From assembly GCA_963609805.1 (NCBI GenBank), contig CAVDLN010000031.1:1-17324 (forward strand): a DNA stretch of 17,324 nucleotides, in the 5' to 3' direction. The notes below the pieces were generated by a model. The model was not told the origin of the DNA and ran no database searches. It was given only the letters and a program-made list of their open reading frames with translations. Positions 13,268 through 17,324 of the stretch are shown in pieces. Within the stretch, counting starts at the first letter, position 1. Each line of letters opens with the position of its first letter. The stretch comes from CAMEON01 sp963609805 (lineage in GTDB: Bacteria > Bacillota > Clostridia > Oscillospirales > CAG-272). The translations under genes were made by a program, and so were the position numbers.

Positions 13268-15976
13268 ATGAAAGAGTACCTGCAAACCACCGACGCCGTC
13301 CTTGACGCGGTCGGTACGACAGCTGCCGGGCTGACATCCGCCGAAGCCGAAGCCCGCCTTGAAAGGAACGGTAAGAACAAGCTTGCAGAGGGAAAGAAGG
13401 AGTCGCTCGTACTCCGGTTTCTGAAGCAGCTCATCGAACCGATGACCATTATCCTGCTGGTGGCTGCCGCCATCTCCGCCGTTCTGTCCGTGTACGAAGG
13501 CAGTTTCCCGTCGGACGTCATAATTATTATGGCGGTCGTGATTATCAACGCCGTGCTGGGCGTCGCACAGGAGTCAAAGGCAGAGGAAGCCATCGCCGCC
13601 CTGCAGGAGATGTCCGCCGCCACAACCAAGGTTCTGCGCAACGGGAAGCAGATCTCAGTTCACAGTGAGGATCTCGTCGTCGGCGATGTTATCATTTTGG
13701 AAGCCGGCGACGCCGTTCCCGCCGACGCGCGCATTCTGGAGTGCGCCAGCATGAAGGTGGAGGAGGCTGCCCTGACGGGAGAATCGGTTCCGGTTAACAA
13801 GACGGCCGATGTCCTGCCTGCGGGTGAGAACGGCGATGTGCCGCTCGGAGACCGTGTCAACATGGTTTTCATGGGGTCCACCGTGGTTTACGGGCGCGGC
13901 AAGGCCGTCATTGTTGCCGTCGGCATGGATACGGAAATGGGCAAGATCGCAACAGCTCTTTCGCAGGCAGTGGAAGGCCAGACACCGCTCCAGATCAAGC
14001 TCGGTCAGCTCAGCCGCATCCTGACCTATCTGGTCATCGGCATCTGCGTGGTTATTTTCGCCGTCAACCTTGCCGGCTCGCTGATCACGAACGGAACGGG
14101 AAATCTGCCCGAGACCATACTGGACACCTTCATGATCGCCGTCTCGCTGGCCGTTGCAGCCATTCCGGAGGGTCTGTCTACCGTCGTAACCATCGTTCTG
14201 TCCATAGGCGTCACCAATATGTCCAAGAAGAACGCCATCATACGCAAGCTGACGGCCGTCGAAACACTCGGATGCACGCAGATCATCTGCTCGGACAAAA
14301 CCGGTACGCTGACGCAGAACAAAATGACCGTTGTTGACCATGCGGGCGAGGATGAGGCACTGCTGGCAAACGCGATGTCGCTCTGCTCCGACGCAGAGCT
14401 TGATCCCGATACGAACACCGCCGTCGGCGAGCCGACGGAATGCGCGCTGGTCAACTACGCCGCCGGGCTCGGTTTGAATAAAAATAACGAAAAGGCAGCC
14501 CTCCCGCGCATAGGGGAAGTTCCGTTTGATTCCGGAAGAAAGATGATGACAACCGTCCATTCAAAACCGGACGGAAGCTTCATTCAGTTCACCAAGGGTG
14601 CCCCGGACGAAATCGTCAAGCGCTGCACCTCGGTTCTTGAGGGCGGAGCCGCCGTTCCGCTGACCGATGAGAAACGGGACAGCATTCTTGCCGCCAACAA
14701 GAATATGGCAGACCGCGCGCTTCGCGTGCTTGCCGTAGCGCAAAAGCCGCTGTCCGCGCCGCCGGCCGTGTATGACGCGGAATCGCTGGAGTGCGGTCTG
14801 TGCTTTGTCGGCCTTGTGGGCATGATTGACCCCGTCCGTCCCGAGGTCAAGGCGGCAATCGATGAGTGCCGTCTGGCAGGCATCCGTCCCATCATGATCA
14901 CCGGTGACCACCGGGATACCGCTGTGGCCATTGCCAAGGAGCTCGGCATCATTACGGACTCCGCACAGGCGATCACGGGTGCCGATCTGGACAAAATCAG
15001 CGACGAGCAGTTTGCGAAGGACGTAGAAAAGTACTCCGTGTACGCCCGCGTTCAGCCGGAACACAAGACCCGTATAGTCAACGCATGGCGCAAGCTGGGA
15101 AAGGTTACCGCCATGACCGGAGACGGTGTCAATGACGCCCCGTCCATCAAAAATGCCGACATCGGAGTCGGCATGGGCATTACCGGTACCGATGTCACGA
15201 AGAACGTCGCCGACATGATCCTGGCAGACGACAATTTCGCGTCCATCGTTTCCGCAGCCGCCGAGGGGCGCCGCATCTATGACAACATCCGCAAGGCGAT
15301 CCAGTTCCTGCTGGCATCCAATCTGTCCGAGGTTCTGACGATTTTCTTTGCGACCATGATAGGGATCTTCATCGGAGAGGACTTCACCATATTCCTTCCC
15401 GTTCACCTTCTCTGGATCAACCTCATCACCGACTGCTTCCCCGCGCTGTCTCTCGGTCTGGAAAAGCCGGAGGCAGACGTCATGAGAAAGGCGCCGCGGG
15501 ATCCCAAGGAAGGCATTTTCGCAGGCGGCATGGGTGTAGCCATCGCATACCAGGGCGTATACCTGACCATCATAACACTGGTCTCCTATTGCATCGGCCG
15601 CTATGTGCTGGCAGACATGCACCACGCCGCTGCCATCGCCGCGGGTGAATACAGTGCGCAGATGCTGGGCTACTCCATGGCATTCCTGACGCTGTCCATG
15701 GGTGAAATTTTCCATTCCTTCAACATGCGGTCGCTGCACGGTTCGGTCTTCACTCTCAAGTCGCAGAACAAGTGGCTGTGGGGAGCCGGGGCGCTGTCCC
15801 TGCTTCTGACCACGGCCGTGATTGAGATTCCGTTCCTCGCCGACGCCTTCAGTCTGGCCGAGCTGAATCTCCCCGAGTACGCAATCGCACTGGCTCTGGC
15901 CGTATCGGTCATTCCCGTTGTAGAACTGTGCAAGCTTATCTACCGTTCCGTAGAAAAAAAGCACGCAGGCAACTGA
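13268..15976 (+). CDS. P-type Ca2+/Mn2+-transporting ATPase (P2A-type, SERCA-like)
   Basis: A 902-residue cation pump exporting divalent metal at the cost of ATP. Signatures: actuator TGES (170-173), phosphorylation CSDKTGTLTQNKM with Asp343, nucleotide-binding KGAPD, and hinge TGDGVNDAPS (617-626). Ion-binding residues match SERCA: M4 PEGL (Glu301), M5 SNLSE (Asn685, Glu688), M6 NLITD (Asn718, Thr721, Asp722). About ten membrane segments are present and the C-terminus is complete. The ATG (13268-13270) has GAAGGAG at 8 nt; the frame stays open upstream to 13109, but that would run through the terminator hairpin. The yybP-ykoY riboswitch ahead argues for Mn2+ efflux, as for related riboswitch-controlled P-type pumps of lactic streptococci, with Ca2+ a possible second substrate. 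Confidence 0.93.
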   Translation: MKEYLQTTDAVLDAVGTTAAGLTSAEAEARLERNGKNKLAEGKKESLVLRFLKQLIEPMTIILLVAAAISAVLSVYEGSFPSDVIIIMAVVIINAVLGVAQESKAEEAIAALQEMSAATTKVLRNGKQISVHSEDLVVGDVIILEAGDAVPADARILECASMKVEEAALTGESVPVNKTADVLPAGENGDVPLGDRVNMVFMGSTVVYGRGKAVIVAVGMDTEMGKIATALSQAVEGQTPLQIKLGQLSRILTYLVIGICVVIFAVNLAGSLITNGTGNLPETILDTFMIAVSLAVAAIPEGLSTVVTIVLSIGVTNMSKKNAIIRKLTAVETLGCTQIICSDKTGTLTQNKMTVVDHAGEDEALLANAMSLCSDAELDPDTNTAVGEPTECALVNYAAGLGLNKNNEKAALPRIGEVPFDSGRKMMTTVHSKPDGSFIQFTKGAPDEIVKRCTSVLEGGAAVPLTDEKRDSILAANKNMADRALRVLAVAQKPLSAPPAVYDAESLECGLCFVGLVGMIDPVRPEVKAAIDECRLAGIRPIMITGDHRDTAVAIAKELGIITDSAQAITGADLDKISDEQFAKDVEKYSVYARVQPEHKTRIVNAWRKLGKVTAMTGDGVNDAPSIKNADIGVGMGITGTDVTKNVADMILADDNFASIVSAAAEGRRIYDNIRKAIQFLLASNLSEVLTIFFATMIGIFIGEDFTIFLPVHLLWINLITDCFPALSLGLEKPEADVMRKAPRDPKEGIFAGGMGVAIAYQGVYLTIITLVSYCIGRYVLADMHHAAAIAAGEYSAQMLGYSMAFLTLSMGEIFHSFNMRSLHGSVFTLKSQNKWLWGAGALSLLLTTAVIEIPFLADAFSLAELNLPEYAIALALAVSVIPVVELCKLIYRSVEKKHAGN

Positions 15977-15999
15977 TTCTCCGTTCATTTTCCGCAAGA

Positions 16000-16034
16000 G
16001 GGTGTAGAAAACTCATTTTGAGTTTTTTACACCC
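16000..16034. terminator. Long hairpin after the ATPase gene, probable terminator
   Basis: 16000-16015 (GGGTGTAGAAAACTCA) pairs with 16019-16034 (TGAGTTTTTTACACCC): 16 bp with one G-U and a TTT loop. No U-tract follows the full stem, but the 3' arm contains six T residues, so the short inner stem ACTCA/TGAGT followed by TTTTTT can act as an intrinsic terminator. It lies 24 nt after the ATPase stop and 33 nt before the next gene. Confidence 0.55.
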
Positions 16035-16067
16035 GACGACATCCATAGAAAAAAAGAGAAAGTCAAA

Positions 16068-16736
16068 ATGAAAACAGAAGAACTGTGCGGAACCGCCCTC
16101 GGAGGGCTGATATTCCTGCCGGCCTGCGTAAATGCGGACACCCCGCTGCTTGTTTATCTGCACGGTGCAGGGGAACGCGGCACAAAAGCCGAGCATATAT
16201 GCCGGCACGGCATTCCGCGTCTTATCGATCGTCAGAACCGGGAAATACCCGCCATCGTCCTCTGCCCGCAATGCCCCGCGGAATATGTTTGGGACAATGT
16301 TGTGCGGGAAGTAAAAAAGGTGATTGACGACACGGCTGCTCGGTACGCGGTACTCCCCGACCGCATCTCCCTGACCGGGAGCAGCATGGGCGGGTTCGGT
16401 GCCTGGGAAATGGGCATGACCTATACCGGATTCTTCTCGGCACTTGCTCCGGTCGCCGGCGGAGGGCGCTCCTTCCGCGCGCCCAATCTGCGCACAACTC
16501 CTATCCGCGCCTGCCACGGAGCCGCGGATGAGCTGGTCCCGCCGGTGTACTCCAAGCTGATGACAGAGGCTGTCTGCGCAAGCGGCGGCCATGCCGAGCT
16601 GACGCTTTTTGACGGATTGGGTCACAACGAAGGCATAGAGTACGCATACGAGCATACCGATGTGACGGAATGGCTGCTCAGCCAAAGGCGTACCGATTTT
16701 TCGGCCGTCCCCGAATTCCTGAATGAGTATTTCTGA
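16068..16736 (+). CDS. Alpha/beta-hydrolase fold esterase
   Basis: A 222-residue serine hydrolase of the small esterase/phospholipase (prolyl-oligopeptidase-like) type. The oxyanion-hole motif LHGAGERG (31-38) is followed by CPQCP (66-70), the nucleophile elbow GSSMGGFG (104-111, Ser106), the acid in HGAADELVPP (Asp154) and the histidine in GLGHNE (His186), a complete Ser-Asp-His triad. The N-terminus is cytoplasmic in character; LPAC at 17-20 resembles a lipobox, but the preceding residues lack a proper signal and align with the first beta strand of the fold. The SD is weak (AGAGAAAG). The gene stands alone between a hairpin and the tRNA promoter; no promoter of its own was recognised. The substrate is unknown; carboxylic ester or acyl-carbohydrate cleavage is typical. 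Confidence 0.88.
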   Translation: MKTEELCGTALGGLIFLPACVNADTPLLVYLHGAGERGTKAEHICRHGIPRLIDRQNREIPAIVLCPQCPAEYVWDNVVREVKKVIDDTAARYAVLPDRISLTGSSMGGFGAWEMGMTYTGFFSALAPVAGGGRSFRAPNLRTTPIRACHGAADELVPPVYSKLMTEAVCASGGHAELTLFDGLGHNEGIEYAYEHTDVTEWLLSQRRTDFSAVPEFLNEYF

Positions 16737-16773
16737 GGAAGCGCCGATTTCTCCGACAGCGCCTATTCGACGA

Positions 16774-16814
16774 ATATCCGGGGCATCACACCGAAAAGGC
16801 TGACCCCCGGATAT
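16774..16814. repeat. 10-bp inverted repeat between the esterase gene and the tRNA promoter
   Basis: ATATCCGGGG (16774-16783) and CCCCGGATAT (16805-16814) are perfect complements separated by 21 nt, 38 nt after the esterase stop and 40 nt before the tRNA -35 box. No T-tract follows on either strand. It could be an mRNA 3'-end structure or a protein-binding site upstream of the tRNA promoter. Confidence 0.5.
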
Positions 16815-16854
16815 CCGCCCCCGGCAAAAATTTCGGCGTTCCCGCAAAAAGCTC

Positions 16855-16883
16855 TTGACAACGGTTTTCGTTTGTGGTATAAT
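16855..16883 (+). promoter_or_regulatory. Promoter of the tRNA cluster
   Basis: Perfect consensus: TTGACA (16855-16860), a 17-nt spacer and TATAAT (16878-16883), with a start about 16890, some 19 nt before tRNA-Gly. This fits a strongly expressed stable-RNA operon. Confidence 0.93.
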
Positions 16884-16908
16884 AGGCATCGTTTCGTGAG
16901 AGTAGTCT

Positions 16909-16982
16909 GCGAGTGTAGTTCAATGGTAGAATCCCAGCCTTCCAAGCTGGTCGCGTGGGTTCGATTCCCATCACTCGCTCCA
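16909..16982 (+). tRNA. tRNA-Gly (anticodon TCC)
   Basis: A complete cloverleaf: acceptor GCGAGTG (16909-16915) pairs with CACTCGC (16972-16978), discriminator T, encoded CCA (16980-16982). The anticodon stem CCAGC/GCTGG encloses CTTCCAA with anticodon TCC at 16941-16943. T-arm GTGGG TTCGATT CCCAT is standard. Confidence 0.97.
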
Positions 16983-16985
16983 TAT

Positions 16986-17062
<77 letters not shown>

Positions 17063-17123
17063 TCCCGGCACGCCACGGGCGGCGGGCCTGCACGCTCCGC
17101 GTTACGCGGTTTCCGTCACCTAT

Positions 17124-17201
17124 GGTGGGTATAGCTCAGTTGGTTAGAGCGCCAGGTTGTGGCCCTGGAGGTCAAGGGTTCGAATCCCTCTACTCACCCC
17201 A
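17124..17201 (+). tRNA. tRNA-His (anticodon GTG)
   Basis: Acceptor GTGGGTA (17125-17131) pairs with TACTCAC (17191-17197). The histidine-specific extra G-1 (17124) faces C73 (17198), and CCA is encoded (17199-17201). Anticodon stem CCAGG/CCTGG, loop TTGTGGC, anticodon GTG at 17159-17161. A 61-nt spacer separates it from tRNA-Arg; no promoter is visible in the spacer. Confidence 0.97.
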
Positions 17202-17223
17202 TATTTTTGCGGGAAACCGCATG

Positions 17224-17257
17224 GGAAAAGCTCCGGCAGCGGGGCTTTTCCTTTTTT
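17224..17257 (+). terminator. Intrinsic terminator of the tRNA cluster
   Basis: GGAAAAGC (17224-17231) pairs with GCTTTTCC (17244-17251), and the stem extends inward through TCC/GGG (one U-G pair) and a G-C pair to a 4-nt loop. Six T residues follow (17252-17257). This is a strong canonical terminator 22 nt after tRNA-His. Confidence 0.93.
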
Positions 17258-17304
17258 GCGTATAGCCGTGCAGCTTACATTTTTTTGAATATTTGAAAAT
17301 CTTC

Positions 17305-17310
17305 TTGACG
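17305..17310 (+). promoter_or_regulatory. Possible -35 box of a further unit at the window edge
   Basis: TTGACG preceded by AT-rich sequence (TTTTTTGAATATTTGAAAAT), as in strong promoters with an UP-like element. The matching -10 box would lie just beyond the last base, so this cannot be confirmed here. Confidence 0.3.
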
Positions 17311-17324
17311 ATCCCTGCCCGCTT

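Noticed and set aside
13655..15997. Two long minus-strand open frames (301 and 478 codons) opposite the ATPase gene
   Set aside because: They are the antisense shadow of a fully conserved P-type ATPase. No ribosome binding site, promoter or family motif supports them.
16068..16130. A lipoprotein signal (LPAC) at the esterase N-terminus
   Set aside because: The preceding region is acidic (MKTEEL) without a proper basic n-region, and the segment corresponds to the first beta strand before the LHGAGERG motif in this fold.

Overview
The window looks like a chromosomal housekeeping segment of a GC-rich Firmicute, most likely a clostridial lineage such as the Oscillospiraceae. The reasons are the Firmicute-type HemZ, a bifunctional Rel with the RFKD motif, the recJ/rel/dtd neighbourhood, CdaA, a VTC-domain plus DUF4956 pair, consensus sigma-A promoters and strong AAGGAG-type ribosome binding sites. 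I see no phage, insertion sequence, CRISPR array or toxin island. The species cannot be named from this sequence.

Bases 1-10080 are one long minus-strand gene series, probably a single operon reading right to left from a sigma-A promoter at 10051-10080. The order is cdaA (c-di-AMP synthase, GTG start), an 81-residue membrane protein in the slot of cdaR/ybbR, a large FAD-dependent dehydrogenase, recJ, rel ((p)ppGpp synthetase/hydrolase), dtd, hemZ and mazG (cut by the window edge). The gaps are 8-64 nt and I found no convincing internal terminator. The layout puts the synthases of two nucleotide second messengers, c-di-AMP and (p)ppGpp, on one apparent transcript, followed by quality-control enzymes (Dtd for D-aminoacyl-tRNA, MazG for nucleotide pools).

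A 459-nt divergent intergenic region (9924-10382) holds the operon promoter and several inverted repeats. To its right, plus-strand genes begin with a pair: a soluble VTC-type polyphosphate polymerase domain protein (GTG start) and a multispanning DUF4956 membrane protein. Next comes trpS with its own promoter and terminator.

Bases 13010-15976 form a self-contained metal-homeostasis unit: a sigma-A promoter, a yybP-ykoY (Mn2+) riboswitch, an overlapping 15-bp intrinsic terminator whose 5' arm contains the 3' strand of riboswitch helix P1, and a 902-residue P-type Ca2+/Mn2+ ATPase. The arrangement predicts that metal binding turns transcription on. A long hairpin and a small alpha/beta-hydrolase gene follow.

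The right end is a tRNA cluster, Gly(TCC)-Arg(TCT)-His(GTG), all with encoded CCA. It has a perfect-consensus promoter and a strong intrinsic terminator. A further TTGACG hexamer lies at the very edge.
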